DNA of 64,000 nt from Numida meleagris. Lineage: Eukaryota; Chordata; Aves; Galliformes; Numididae. The position numbers and the translations under genes were made by a program. Where the stretch lies: positions 82,305,367 to 82,369,366 of the forward strand of contig NC_034410.1 in the NCBI RefSeq assembly GCF_002078875.1. The letters are read 5' to 3'. The notes beneath the pieces are model-generated. The model saw only the letters and a list, made by a program, of their open reading frames with translations. It did not search any database and was not told the DNA's origin. Shown one piece after another: positions 11,891-24,240 of this stretch (position 1 is the first letter of the stretch; each line of letters opens with the position of its first letter).

Positions 11891-14800
11891 CCTTTCCATG
11901 CCAGCTTTCTCCTCTGTTCTCCCAATCCCTCACCTCCCCAGAGCCACCAGGAAAGAGGCATGAAGCAGAGTCTCACTGCAGCCCACTTCAAAACACAGAG
12001 AGCCAGCGACCACAGTTACTGACAGCACCCTCAGTTTGTACAAGTGAGGAGCTGCATGGCAAGGCTGCCTGCCTTGGCACATATTCCTCTATTGTTAAAA
12101 AGAACAGGAAACGATGGCCATTTCTAAACTGGAAAAATTTGCAAGTAAGCTTCAGCTAACCACAAGAAGCTAAAACACACAGCAAGAATCACAAGGCTCA
12201 TGACAAAAGTGGAAAAGCTGACACCTTTGATTCACAGACTGTTAAAGGTTACGATACTGCCATAAAATGCTATGGAAATGAAACCACAGTTTTAAACACT
12301 AAGCAGGTAGCTGTTTCAGCATAGAAAATCAGGGTTCATCTCTTTCACATATTTGTATGTGAGGTGATGGTGAAATTGGGCTGGTCTCAAGAAGGCAGTG
12401 GCACTCTGTACATCCTCTAAGTTGCCTGGAGCCAAGCCATTTGGAGGACAAGTCTGGTTCCCCTAACTTTCATCCCTATGATCTGGAGCTTTCTGGTGAC
12501 GCTCACTCCCAAGGATGTATGGAAGGGGATATAGGACAGTATTTGAACAACAGCACATCCTCAGCCAACAGCAATTCTACAGCCAGTCTGAGTGAGTGAA
12601 GGGTTCACAACCACAAAGACACTATCCTACCTTCGTGTCTTCTGCTCTAGTAGCCACCAACTTGAAGAGTTGCTGCTGTTTCTTCTCAGTTTGTCCTTTT
12701 TCGTCTTTCATCATCCTGTTCCATTGTTCTTAAAAACAAACAAACATTTAAAAGGTGCTATATAAAGGAAGACATACGTTACACACTCATCTGCAGCATC
12801 TCACTGTAGGATGTTTCTCACAGCATGCACATAATGTTTGTTAACTACCAAAATATCACAAAGTACGCCAGTATGTTGAGTTGGCAGAAAGAGGGGAAAA
12901 GCAAATCAAAACCTAGCTTCCAACAATGACTGGCAAGCTCTGGGACTTGGCAGGAAAAACCACTGCTGCACCATCTTATGCGAGTACAGAGATTTCCCCT
13001 GTGGCAGCACTGGCACAGATGCACGCAGGAATGCCTGCACACAGGGCTGCCAGCAAGGAAGGGAGAAAAGGAAGGAGCCCTTCTTCATGGTCCCACCAAT
13101 GAACCACAGTGCATGTAGGCTAGAGGAAGATAAAGCAGAGAACCAGGGCAGGATTTGGAACTTCACAAATATTTACCTTTTAAGGAGGCTAAAGGGCTTC
13201 TAAAGATCTCCCAGCACACTTCCACAAAGAGAAGCACTGGGAAAGAAAAAAGTGCTCAAGTACCTGCAAATAAGTAAGAAAGCAAACCACCCCTCTCCTC
13301 CCCACCCCAGCAGCCCTTATAAAGGTGCCCAGAGAGGCTGTAGGTGCTCATTTCCTCTGGCTTTAAAGAAACAGACACAGCAAGGCTGCTGGAGCTGGCA
13401 CAGTAGCCTGAAAGCATTCAGTGATAGTCACTGTGTGGGCTAACACCTTTATAAGATTTGTGGTGCTGCCCATCTAGGTTCCACCTGCAAGGGGTAATGA
13501 CAAGAGTGCTGGGAGCCAGAGGAAAAACACAGTTCCTGAAATGTGGACCCATACAGACAGTATTTGGAGAGTGACCCAGTTATGAGAAAGGAGTTTCCAT
13601 TTCCTTAGATGCACAGTATTAAGATGTGGCTTAGTTAAAAAGATGAAAAGCTTGCCACAAATCTGCAGTGCTTGTTCAATAGCCACTGCCTGTATGTGCA
13701 CATGGGGCTGAGCCACTACAAGGGATGAGAAGACAGAGAAGGATCACAGTATTTACCAACAGCAGACATTTGAAGCTGTGTTATGTCACTTTAAGCCCTG
13801 TTCTTTTCTAATATGTGAAGCTTTGTATCCAAAAGCTACCTCCAAAATCTTAGATCCTCTGATCTTGGTAGACTCTGCTTATTCCAGCAGAAGCTGGGCA
13901 CTAATAAACAGAGACGCCACAGAGCCTGACACTGGTGTTGCACCCACCAGAGCATTCACACAGACACTGTCATTCACCAGGGTTCATATTCCCAAAGGTA
14001 TTTAATTTCACTCTGCAGCCACAGGGGCTGTCCTCCACTAGTGGCTTTCTCCTTTCAGCTCACAGCAAATCAGGGGGTAGTGCCAACACATCTTAATTTT
14101 ATGCCTCTGAATCCCATGCAGAGTAAAGGTAGATTGCCCAGGAATGCAACAGATAAGAGAGAAGAGCCAGCTGAAAAGGCAAATACCTGTGAGCCTGAGC
14201 TTATGAGCCTACAGCTGCTGGGCAGTAAACATTCATTCATTCAGAGATGGAAAAATGAACAGGAAAATTGACACGCTGCCCCTCTGTGCTGCACAAACCC
14301 AGATGAAAATAATTAAAATGCATCTCACTGCTTGTCATGTGCCGCCTGAACAAAGTGTAAGTGCACTGCGCTCCTCCAGTACTCCGGAGTCACGGAGCAG
14401 GGATAGACTTCTGTCAGCCACTGAAATAGGGGAAGTAGTCACTTCAGCTTTGCAGACTTGCATGGAGCACTGGGAGACAACCACCAGCCCCGTGTAAGCA
14501 CTGCTGGAGAGCGCTGACTGCCTCTCGGCTAAGGCAGCATCAAGAGAGCACAGAGGGACAGACGGCTCCCACAGATGATTCTGCACATTGGCAATGGATG
14601 TTTACTGCGAAGTAGGAGAAACATGGCAAGCGGTGATCGTGCCTAAAGATGTGTAGAGATCAACTGCAGAAAGGGAATTCAGTGTAACCATCTTCACCAC
14701 AGTTGGATTTTGCTCTAAATCTCCCCCACTTGCTAGGAGAAGCTATAACCATCTCCGGCGATTTCAGCTGGGGCTGTCCAGATGCTGTCAGCAAACGGTT

Positions 14801-17196
14801 TGAAGCTCCTGCAGTCGAGGGATAAGCAGCTTTCATGCAGAAAAAGCTCTCACATCAACATTTTTTAAAACTAGATTCAGACATCAAGCAAGGAAGTCTT
14901 TAGAAGCTGCCGTTGACGCAGACATCGTATAAAGGATGACTGCTTTCCCCTCAAACTGCGGGAAGGTAAAGAAGGGCACTCTCCCTGCCAGCGTGCTGAA
15001 AGCAGCTACAGGCTACACCTGTCACTTCATGCTCAGCTTAAAAAGAAGCTGAATATAAATGCAAAAGTACAAAATGTATTGGATGACAAAAAAAAAGAAA
15101 AGTCAGTAATACTTTCCACTAATTACCACTAACTGTAACAAGTAATGAAAGCACAGCTCCATGAGACTGCCCTGCTGCATGGCCTTCGTGGCAGCACCTT
15201 CTCTGCTTTCATGTTTCCTCTCTTCCTGCTTGCTCCTTGCACTGCTCTGCACAGCTGTGACCCCACCTGGCAATGTGGAGCCTGCCCCAGAGCCTGGGGG
15301 AATGCAGCAAGGGGTTGTGGTAATCCTTCGTGCAGTGTCTTTTCTTGGTGACAACTCTAGACATCAGCACAACAGCAGTTTATTAATCATTTGCTACAGA
15401 TCTCCAAGGCAGCAATCACACAGCGTTGCAAGCAGTATGCACTGATGCAGCTGCCTTATGGTTCCTAATCTAGGTATCCAGTTTCTATTGATCTGGGGGA
15501 AAAAAAACAACAACAACAAAACACAAATGTTTTTCAAGTACAGATGTGAATCACGTTCCACCTGTGTGCTGCATTTGGTGCCTAATTTAGTGCACTTTCA
15601 CTTGGTAACACCAATATTCACACATTGCAAATAAGAGAACTGAGGCAGGAAGTCTGGGAACTTTTTTCATCTCATGGATTTAGAAAAAAAAAAACTTAAA
15701 CAGCACATCAGTTACTGTATTGAACAATAGGGTAATAAACTCCAGTATTGCATATGCTATATAGTAAAAGTTAACAATCCCTTATTCTTCAGATTAAGTG
15801 CCTTGTCTCACAAAGCACACCCCGAAGGACTCCACAGCAATAATTTTATCATCTATCTAGGTACTTATATGGGTCCCATCACTGCTGTATCTGGTTTTAT
15901 CGTAGCTGTGAAATACAGAGCCATAGAATCTAATATAGAATCAGAACCATGAAACAATGTTTGCCCAACTGCTTTATAACCCAACAAAGACAATGAAACA
16001 AGAATCCCAATAAGCCCCAAGCCCTTTTTATTATGGTGAATCACTCACCTTCTAAATTATCAATAACAAATTGCTATTGTTAATATTAAATTTGACCATC
16101 ACCTGGAAGAAAGCCACCACTTTTCGAGAGAATGCAATGTGAGCTAGAAAAGGAGAGCGTAAATCCCATTTCTTTTTTTATGAAACCTCAAAGCAGAAAA
16201 TACTTGTTCTATTGACAACAACCAATTGGTATCAGTGACTCCTAACTCCGCTTCTGTATGGAAACAGGAAGAAAGAAAAGAAAAGCACGCCCAAGAAAGC
16301 AAGTGCATACATAGCTTAGCTACTACAACCTGCCCGTCAGAACAAAATGGTGTTCCCTCCCAAGGGAAGACACGGTTCATTTTGCTCCCATAGTCAGTGG
16401 TATCCCTGCAAAGTAAATGCAGATACACCACTGCGCTCCCTGCAGAGACACAGACAATGGCACAAAACAGCGTACTGTGAAAGAATCAAGGCTGAGAACA
16501 TAAAGATATCGTGTACCTTCTTAATTTGTGAACACACCTTACAGTAAATGCTCGGGTATTTCCATCTCAGAGAGAAGCAGAAGCAGGGGTTTTACCTCTG
16601 AGGAAAAGAACAGGCAGATGAAGAGGCTCAGTCGCACTGGTATTTGGCAGGACATGCTTTGGGAATAGGGCTGTGTGGGCAGGAGAGCGTGCAGTAGGGA
16701 AAAGAAATTGGGCAGAATATGTACATGATATAAAATCAGAGGGAATACTCCACTTGCCTCGAGGACAACAGCTGCTATCCATATGGAGATGAAGTAAGGT
16801 TTTCCCCCAGGGAAGGTCTCACGGGGATCTGTACCACAGGAAGGCTGTAGGCTGGCAGCAGTTTTACCACTGGGTTAATGGAAGCAGAGTTCCCCTTCCA
16901 GATCTTACTCAGCTACAGATGAGTCTCACAGCCAACATTACTTTGTCAGGGATCTGCCTCAGCTTTCATGAGAATCTCAGACACGTTCTTAATCTGCAAC
17001 ACAAGAAGTCTAAACAGCAACACCAGAGAAGAGCCACCCACCAAAAAAAAATGTGGTCTCAGCCCTGAGGTGCTGAGGAAACAGTTTCATTGCTGACCAG
17101 AAACACAAACACATGTTTGAGCAAGCAAACATGGGGAGAGTCAGTACAGGATGTAAAGTCAATGCTCTATTTCCGATATCAAAGCTCTCATATATT

Positions 17197-17410
17197 ATAG
17201 AATCATTAAGGTTGGAAAAGACCAAGAGGATCACCTAGTCCAATTACCAGACCATCCCCACCATGCCCACTAACCATGTCCCTCAGTGCCACATCCACAC
17301 GTTTCTTGAACACCTCCAGGTATGGTGACTCCACCACCTCCCTGGCAGCCTGTTCCAACGCATTACCATTCTTGCTGAGAAAGAATTTCCTAATATCCAA
17401 TCTGTGTTGC
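17197..17410 (-). mobile_element. CR1 LINE 3' fragment, minus strand
   Basis: Read on the minus strand it carries the LDIRKFFLSKNGNALEQAAREVV block, then the VFKKRVDVALRDMVSG terminus, then a short 3' UTR ending against TATAGAATCATTAAGG. The same end type (ATTAAGGTTGGAAAAGACC) occurs at 40043 (minus) and 22803 (plus), so these three probably share a subfamily. It is severely 5'-truncated, with only about the last 60 codons and the UTR left. Confidence 0.93.
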
Positions 17411-20400
17411 ACAGGAAAACTTGTTTACACAAGATGAAAGCACACAGCTACCTCAGCCTCTTGCTCTTAGCAATCTCTGTCACTATACTCCACCCACAAC
17501 TGTCCTCATTCATAATACACAGCAGCTCCTGCACCCGCTCATCCCACATTTTGGTTTTATCCAGCAGGGACACACATACATGAGTATCTTGGCATGGTGC
17601 CACTGAGGCTCCAGCACTGGACCCCAAGAATCCCACCTGCACCCAACTCTGCCCTGGCCCTAGCTCTTCCCTAAACTGCAAAATTATTTTTCTGAAACTT
17701 ATGAAGCACAACACGCACTAATAACATGAGAACTGTAGGAATTATGGCACATGAAGTAAGTGTGAACTATGTATTGGTCTACAGGCTACACAATCAAATG
17801 AGCTTGATAACAGCACATTTATGTATTCCAATTTATTTTGAAAACTACATAATATTTTTTTTTCTCTTTATGGACCAGGCCTTGATGGTATTGAAATCAA
17901 TGAAAGTTTGCCATTAAAGCAAATGAGACACCAACATGACAAGACTGTTATGAGCTCCAGCAACCAGCCTGCACACGAAATCCTGCCTGCACACTTGATC
18001 AAAATAGTCGGAACCTTCTTGGTTTATCCATGGAAATGTCAAAGAGCAAGAGGAAAAGGGGGTGCTTCTTCACAGAAAAGATGGCTCCCTGAACCTGCTG
18101 TTTCAAAGCTGTTGAAGTGCCACAGAAAATAACACCTGCTGCGTTGTCTGTTCTCTGCTTCTGAGGCAGGGGCAGAGGGAAGAAAAAGGGCTGCGGGATG
18201 CTCTGCAGAAAGCAGTTTTTCTGTGCCTGGTGCTTCCTGACACACAGGGCCTCAAGCCACCCGCAGCAGTAGGCGATACCGCAGCTGACAGATCTGCTGA
18301 AGGGTGGCACCAGGCAAGGAGGCCTGGCAGGGGCAAGAGCAGCAGCAGTGCCCAGGAGCACCCAGAACAGAGCAGGAGAGCTGGGACCAGGCCAGAAGAG
18401 GCTCAGGGCCATTGCAGCTCTCTCAGGCACACTGAGCAGGAAAAGTCCTTCTGTAAATTCAGGCCTCAGCAAATGACAAAGAGCAAGCCGGACTGACTGA
18501 AGTGCCTGCTGCTTCCAGGGCACAGATCAGAGCAAAAGTCCCAAGTCTCTTGTGCAATCTGATCCTGGCTCCCTGGAGAATATAGGGAGGAAAAAAGATG
18601 AATATATTCTGGCTGAGCCTTTCTGTATTTTTACCACAGACACCTTCTGTTCTGGCCTGTGCTGCTGCTTTCACAGCTGGAAAGGGACTGTTTCTTGCCT
18701 TAAATAAAAAGAAAAAAATGTCTGGACCCTTTTCAGTGTGCTTTGGGGAACTCAGGAAGCCACATGAAACTAAAGCGCTCACTATCACACCTCTCCATGT
18801 CTCCCTGGGTATCAATGTGAATTAAGTTACATTGGCCACACTTGCAGATTTTGCTGATCATAACTCTTCAAAGGTAAACCCACAGAAAACCTCTGACTTT
18901 GGCAGCAATTAGTGGAGGCATCTTGATCATGAAACCACATCATCACAGGGCTGGCCCTAGGCGATCAGCATTTGAGTGCCTGAATCAGGCTCTGAACTTT
19001 GAAGTCACCCTCCAAAGACACTTTCTCCTTTCTACAGCCTACCTCAAAGACTGGACAAGAAGACCAAAGAGGAAGCTGAAACTTGCTGCAACAGGTTCAG
19101 AAGAACTACTTTCATAACACAAGATAGCAGGCTCAGACCCCATACAAGGAATCATCACATCAAGCAGGGAACAGACGGTGAGTGACCCATTCTCTGTAAA
19201 ACACTCCTCAATTATATGAAACTTCCCATGATATTCTTCCACCAGAGCAGCTAATTCCTCTAGGGACCTGAGTGGCCAGCACACTCCTTCAAACCAGCTT
19301 GCCCTCACCAACTATTCTGATAGGTTGTCCCCTTACCCTACCTCCCTTCAGAACGTACTTGTAGTGGACAAAGAGTTACCTTTTTTCTTTGAATGGAGGC
19401 CTCACCAAATGGCAATCATAAGGCCCTGATATCATAAGGCACCTCAACCCAAGAATCAGCGTGGGTGAGAACATGCACGGATACCTTTGCAAAGCTTAAA
19501 AACTGCACAAAGGGACTCTGGAAAAAAAGGTATGGCTTATTCTTTCGGGAAGACAAGAAGAGGATGGATGTGGCCCTAGCTGCAATCTTCCCGTACGAGA
19601 GTGGAACTTCAAGCACAGGTTTCCTTCCACACATAAATGTGTAAATAGGGGTGGTCTCATTTTAGCTGTTAACATTTGACTTACATTAAGTCAGGACTGG
19701 AAGACCTTACATTTTTCCCTTCTTTTTGCTCCCTCATTTTTAAGAGAGAAGTGGTTAATATCCTGAGTCCAACCCTGATCTTGCACAAGTGCAACTTAGA
19801 TTTTATTGATGTGGATTTCTATTTATACTGGAAGAAGAAAAAACAGAATCAGTTTCTACCCACAGCAGCACTACAAAAAAATAGAAGAAAAGGGACTGTG
19901 AGTGCTGTAAGACTAAGCTGTCATAGCAGCATAATTATATTTGAGTCTACTTTATACGAAAGCAGACTGCCAGAACCTCGTCTTGGAAGGAAAATCACTG
20001 TCATGAGAAAAAGGGAAGGCTGCACTGCTCTGTCTAAATTGTATTAGGCAGCAAATGGCATTTGGTTCTGCATCTCCTTGCAAATGAACCTCCTTGTATG
20101 AAACCAAGCAGGCCATTTTCATTTGTTATGAACTCAGAAAGAGATAACATGAAACACTTCTTTGTAGAGTTTGAGGAAAGTATATCAAATTGCAAACTAC
20201 AGCGCATAATGATCTATTAATTATAGATGTGAACAGTGTTTTCCAGAGGTTACATTTTCACTGGATTAAAATTTAAACTATGATAAATTGGTTAGGCTGC
20301 CTTCCTGTTGAATAAGTAATTTCAGTAATCGTGTAAATTTAGCTTTATCAGCTCTCAGTATACAATCCCTTGTAGATGCACCAATTGTATAAAAAAATGC

Positions 20401-20669
20401 AGAATATCTAGAAAAAGTCAAATAAAAACAAAATGCACCTTGTTTATTCCCTGATATGCAAACAGGCTGGCTGCTCAGCAAAGCTTTTCATGGCATTCCT
20501 CAAAGCAACATTCCTTGTGAATGCAAACTCTGGCAATTCTGTACATTGCTTTCCTCGACGGAAAACTATTCTGGGAAGAAATACCTTCCCACTGACACAG
20601 GGCAATATTCACATTGTATTTGCAATGTTTAATAGCAGGTAGGAGTCTAACTTTCTTCTCCACGCCTAG

Positions 20670-20844
20670 AATGGAAATCTTAAAACCATCTGTCAGATGC
20701 TGCTAGGGTGGAGGCAGCAGGCGGCTCTTCCCTTTTTGTCTGAGAACTCTGCAGTTCTGAGGACATCAGTGAATAACCCTGAGTCAGGAGGATGAAACAA
20801 TATGTAAGTGCTGCTGTCAAGGCAATTTCTTTCAACAACTTTAG
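20670..20844 (+). other. Exon-like segment, coding potential doubtful
   Basis: Preceded by a branch-point-like TCTAAC and a pyrimidine run ending CGCCTAG (AG at 20668-20669), and followed by TTTAG|GTAAGT, a consensus donor. The first frame is open for about 44 codons and then meets TGA well before the donor, so as an internal coding exon it would truncate the product. A non-coding RNA exon or chance is more likely. It shares the AGGTAAG donor core with the other candidates on this strand. Confidence 0.15.
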
Positions 20845-22698
20845 GTAAGTTAAGTTGACTAACATGCAAATTGTTTTTGTAAAGAAACAATTAGAAATGC
20901 AAAAAAAAAAAATTAGATGAAAGTTTGACTATTTTCCCACACTGAAGACTACGCAGGATCACTAACTAGGCAGTTTCAGTAACAACCTGGAGTAGATATA
21001 GAGTATGGCAAAACTACTCACACAACTTTTTATGTTGTAGGTCACAGAACTAAAACACAAGGTGAGCAGGAAAGCAGAGAGACTATACTTGGTAGCAGAG
21101 TATAGAAACACTCACGACTGTCATTGAGAGTAAAATAAAAGTCCTCCGTAAACTGACCTTAAACATTTATTTATCTGACACTGTCATTTCTTTCTCAGAA
21201 TGTAAGGGCTTTTTGCTTGGTTGATTGGTTTGTGTAGTGTCTATGCTTATGCTTGTGAAGAAAATCTTTAAAGTGAGAAGAGGTGTAATTGATGTGGTGT
21301 CTGAAAATAGCACCTATCATATGCTGAAAGAATATTCAAGGATCACAAGCAGCTTCATTCATTTCCATAAGATATTTGCTCTGAAGCTGCACTGTGACCA
21401 TCTGAGTGTCAACATCATCAAGTGTTTTGCAGTCAGTCAAAGCACACACTCCAGAAAGGAGGAGGTAAATTTACAGTCAATACTGTCTGTGCCATATTTT
21501 ATTTTCATGGGATGACCAAACCCCAGATAGAAATGAAAAAAACCAAACCAACAAAAACCACCACAACAACCCACCAGCTATTGACTATCTCTTGAATTGT
21601 ACAGGTCTGGGAAAATACTGTCTCATACAGATTTCCTGTGAGATCCTGATATGCCTTCAATTCCCTGCAGATAGACATTCACATTACAATGTGTCTTAAA
21701 AGGCTTATCCTTTGTCTATCCATGTAATTGTGTAATCCTTAGCATTGTTTACCCTCGAGTTAAACTTTCTCTTTTTTTGAGGAGTGACATTCAAAAAAAT
21801 TTCTAAAGGTCAAGTTGAGCTCAGTTGTTTCTGTTTTTCTTTATAAAATGTAGAGCTGGACTTTTCTGATTGTTAGGTCAGATGTGGCCTCAACTGCAAA
21901 TTGTGCCGGGTGGAGCAGGGTAATAATGGGATGACGGCACTGGCAGTCAGCACAGCTGCCAAAAGAAGGCGGGACTGAGTTTGCAGTTTGCTCCTTTAGT
22001 AAAAATGCTACAAGCACAAGTTCCCACAAGGGCTGATGGAAACCGTGGGAGCAACTTTTGGGCAACCACAATAAGAGGAGATCCTATGTCCAGCACTGTG
22101 ATATTTCCCCTCCAGAACAAAGCTCTCACCTGTATCAAAGGCTGCTCCTTTTCTTTTTTAAAGTATATAACATCTTTTTCCGACCACAGCCACTGTGAAG
22201 GCCTTGCTCCGAGCGTGTAGCTATTACTGGGTCTCCCACAGAGGCCTGCTTCCCTCAGAGCTGCTGCTGGAGAGTCCCCTCTCGTCCCAGAATGAGGCAG
22301 AGCTGTTGCAATGTCCTACTTTCTGCCGCAGCCTAGATCTGCCTCTAGCTCCAAGGACACAGCTTGACCTGCATTTCTTCAGGTTCACTTTGTCCTTTTC
22401 TCTCATGACCTCACTCTTGCGCCTGCGCTGTGCTCTGCCAGTATCGGCATTTTTGTAGCAGCTCCACACATCAGATTAGGAAACTGGTTTAGCTGGGAGA
22501 AAAACATGTTACATTTTCCTGGTTACTTTTCAGCTGGATCCGTTTCCCAGCTTGGTTCACTGGATGGCCACAGAAATACACTAGCTTTAGCAAGGGGCTA
22601 CTCCAAGGTAGGGACAAGCAGCTGGGAGCAGGTGCTGCAGACATACTAGCTCCTTGAACCAGGTCTCAAGATGTCCATCTATGCAGCAGAGACAGAGC

Positions 22699-22712
22699 TG
22701 TGTGTGTGTGTG
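22699..22712. repeat. (TG)7 microsatellite
   Basis: Short dinucleotide run directly abutting the left end of the CR1 stub at 22713. Confidence 0.8.
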
Positions 22713-22803
22713 GCATTGAGGGATGTGGTTAGTGGTATAGTGGTGATGAGTTAATGGTTGAACTAGATGATCTTAGTGGTCTTTTCCAACCTTAATGATT
22801 CTA
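22713..22803 (+). mobile_element. CR1 3' UTR stub
   Basis: About 90 bp matching the end of the CR1 3' UTR: GGATGTGGTTAGTGG, then GGTTGAACTAGATGATCTTAG, then TTTTCCAACCTTAATGATTCT. No coding part remains. The end type matches the minus-strand copies at 17197 and 40043. Confidence 0.85.
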
Positions 22804-23074
22804 GAGCAGGGCAGGAAGGGGAAGAGGGCCTGGCCAGCAGCCTGGGCTTGGATTGACCAACTTCAGTTACAAAAAAAGGGACCTTCCACTTGCTTTTATT
22901 TACTCCAGTTTCCAGAAAAATCACATAAAAAGTTTGGGTAGCTGGACACTCTCCAAGGAACATGAAATTCTTAATTGTAATTTGCTATTGCTTTATCAGC
23001 CCTGATAAAGACCCTAAGGCTTGTCTACCGTTTCCATTTACATCACCCACTGTAACAGAAGAGGCTACATCTAA
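22804..23074. other. Short spacer between CR1 pieces
   Basis: About 270 bp with nothing recognisable. It separates two + strand CR1 fragments whose 3' ends differ in type, so they appear to be independent insertions and not one element split in two. Confidence 0.6.
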
Positions 23075-23504
23075 GGGCTGGAGCACTTCACCTTTGAAGA
23101 AAAGTTGAGGGAGTTGAGCTTGTTGAGCTTGGAGAAGAGAAGGCTCCAGGGAAACCTCATTGCAGCCTTCCACTACTTGAAGGGAGCTTACAAGCAGGAG
23201 GAGGACAGCTTTTTTACACGGTCTGATAGTGACAGAACAAGAGGGAATGGCTTTAAAATCAAAGAGAGGAGATTTGGGGTAGATGTTAGGCAGAAATTCT
23301 TTACTCAGAGGGTGGTGAGGCACTGGCACAGGCTGCCCAGAGAAGCTGTGGATATCCCATCCCCGGAGGTGTTTAAGGCCGGGCTGGATGGGATCTTGGG
23401 CAGCCTGATCTGGTGGGTGTCAGCCTTGCCCATGGCATGGGGTTGGCACTAGATGACATTTAAGGTACCCTCCAACCTAAGCCATTACATGATGCTATGA
23501 TTCT
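23075..23504 (+). mobile_element. CR1 LINE 3' fragment, plus strand
   Basis: Begins in the GWSTSPLKKS-like region and continues as [70 protein letters not shown] and the terminal VFKAGLDGILGSL block. The 3' UTR ends ACCTAAGCCATTACATGATGCTATGATTCTT, with a degenerate octamer. Its closest relative in the window is the copy at 1-1197, which shares the CAACCTAAGCCA 3' sequence. Confidence 0.95.
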
Positions 23505-23972
23505 TACAAAAGTGCTAAATGTTATTATTCACGCTGATGAACACAGAAGACCAGTTATGGCTGTATGGCAGTTGCTGGCTTAAAGGCAGTTGCTGGCTTA
23601 AAGGATTCAGGGCCTAGACAGAGTGTGAGAGATGAAATCAGGAAAATTATTTTGGATATTGGATCACAGAGAACAGCAACAGCAATTGAAGTCATAACTG
23701 AAAGATGGCCAACAAATGTTTTGTCCAAAGCGGTCGTTTCCCACATTTTGGCTAGCTATAACAACAGAGGTTTGACAGGCTGATCACGAGCAGGGAAATG
23801 CTACCCAGTGCAGTACTAGCTAAAGCACTGTGCTGGGACTCACTATTGCCTCGGGCTGAGCACAGCACATGAGCCAAGGGAAGGCAGTGGCAGAGAGCAA
23901 CCATAGCAGCTTCTGACATACGAACCATTAGCAGGTCTCAAGCAGGGAGAAATGAATGGAGAAATAACTGTT
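23505..23972. other. Spacer with an 18-bp tandem duplication and a 72-codon open frame
   Basis: Lies between a plus CR1 and a minus CR1. It contains an exact 18-bp direct duplication (23567-23602) at the start of an open frame running 23565-23783. The frame reads AVAGLK twice, then DSGPRQSVRDEIRKIILDIG and onward to NNRGLTG. I do not recognise the sequence. It may be a remnant of an unidentified repeat or gene, or chance. Confidence 0.4.
23567..23602 (+). repeat. Exact 18-bp tandem duplication
   Basis: Two identical copies of GGCAGTTGCTGGCTTAAA at 23567-23584 and 23585-23602. The unit length is a multiple of three, so the surrounding open frame is kept. Confidence 0.95.
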
Positions 23973-24240
23973 CATAGAATTGCTCAGGTTGGAAAGATCA
24001 TCAAGTCCAACCACAACCTAACCATACTACCCTAACAACCCACCACTAAATCACGTCCCTGAGCACCACATCCAAACAGTTTTTAAACACATTCAGAGAT
24101 GGTGACTCAACCACCTCCCTGGGGAGCCTGTTCCAGTGCCTAACAATGCTTTCTGTAAAGAAGTTTTCCTGATATCCAACCTAAACCTCCCCTGGCGCAA
24201 CTTGAGGCCATTTCCCCTTGTCCTGTCAACTGTTCTCACA
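23973..24240 (-). mobile_element. CR1 LINE 3' fragment, minus strand
   Basis: On the plus strand it begins CATAGAATTGCTCAGGTTGG, a further CR1 end type. It continues through the complements of the [16 protein letters not shown] block (cctccctggggagcctgttcc), the IRKTSLQ-like block and the RGNGLKL-like block, to about 24240. It points toward the plus-strand CR1 at 23075-23504, so the two have converging 3' ends about 470 bp apart. Confidence 0.93.

Larger units (their letters stand above)
9266..17196. other. Unique spacer, no gene recognised
   Basis: Almost 8 kb without a recognisable transposon or gene. It holds an (AAT)n microsatellite at 11749-11763, a GT-rich tract near 11826-11890, and a run of open frames up to 168 codons (10731-11237 minus, 11665-12159 plus) that overlap on opposite strands, lack recognisable domains and look like chance. 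A 108-codon + frame at 9720-10046 is noted separately. Confidence 0.6.
17411..22712. other. Unique spacer; GC-richer patch near 18.1-18.5 kb
   Basis: No gene recognised. Between about 18130 and 18460 the sequence is clearly richer in G and C, which explains why long open frames (up to 174 codons at 17999-18523 on the minus strand) appear on both strands there; none shows a family signature. An exon-like segment at 20670-20844 is listed separately. An A/C-rich patch occurs near 21533-21575 and a (TG)n run at 22699-22712. Confidence 0.55.

Noticed and set aside
17999..18523. 174-codon minus-strand frame with hydrophobic stretches
   Set aside because: Sits in a locally GC-richer patch where stops are rare on both strands. 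No family signature; leucine/proline content follows composition.
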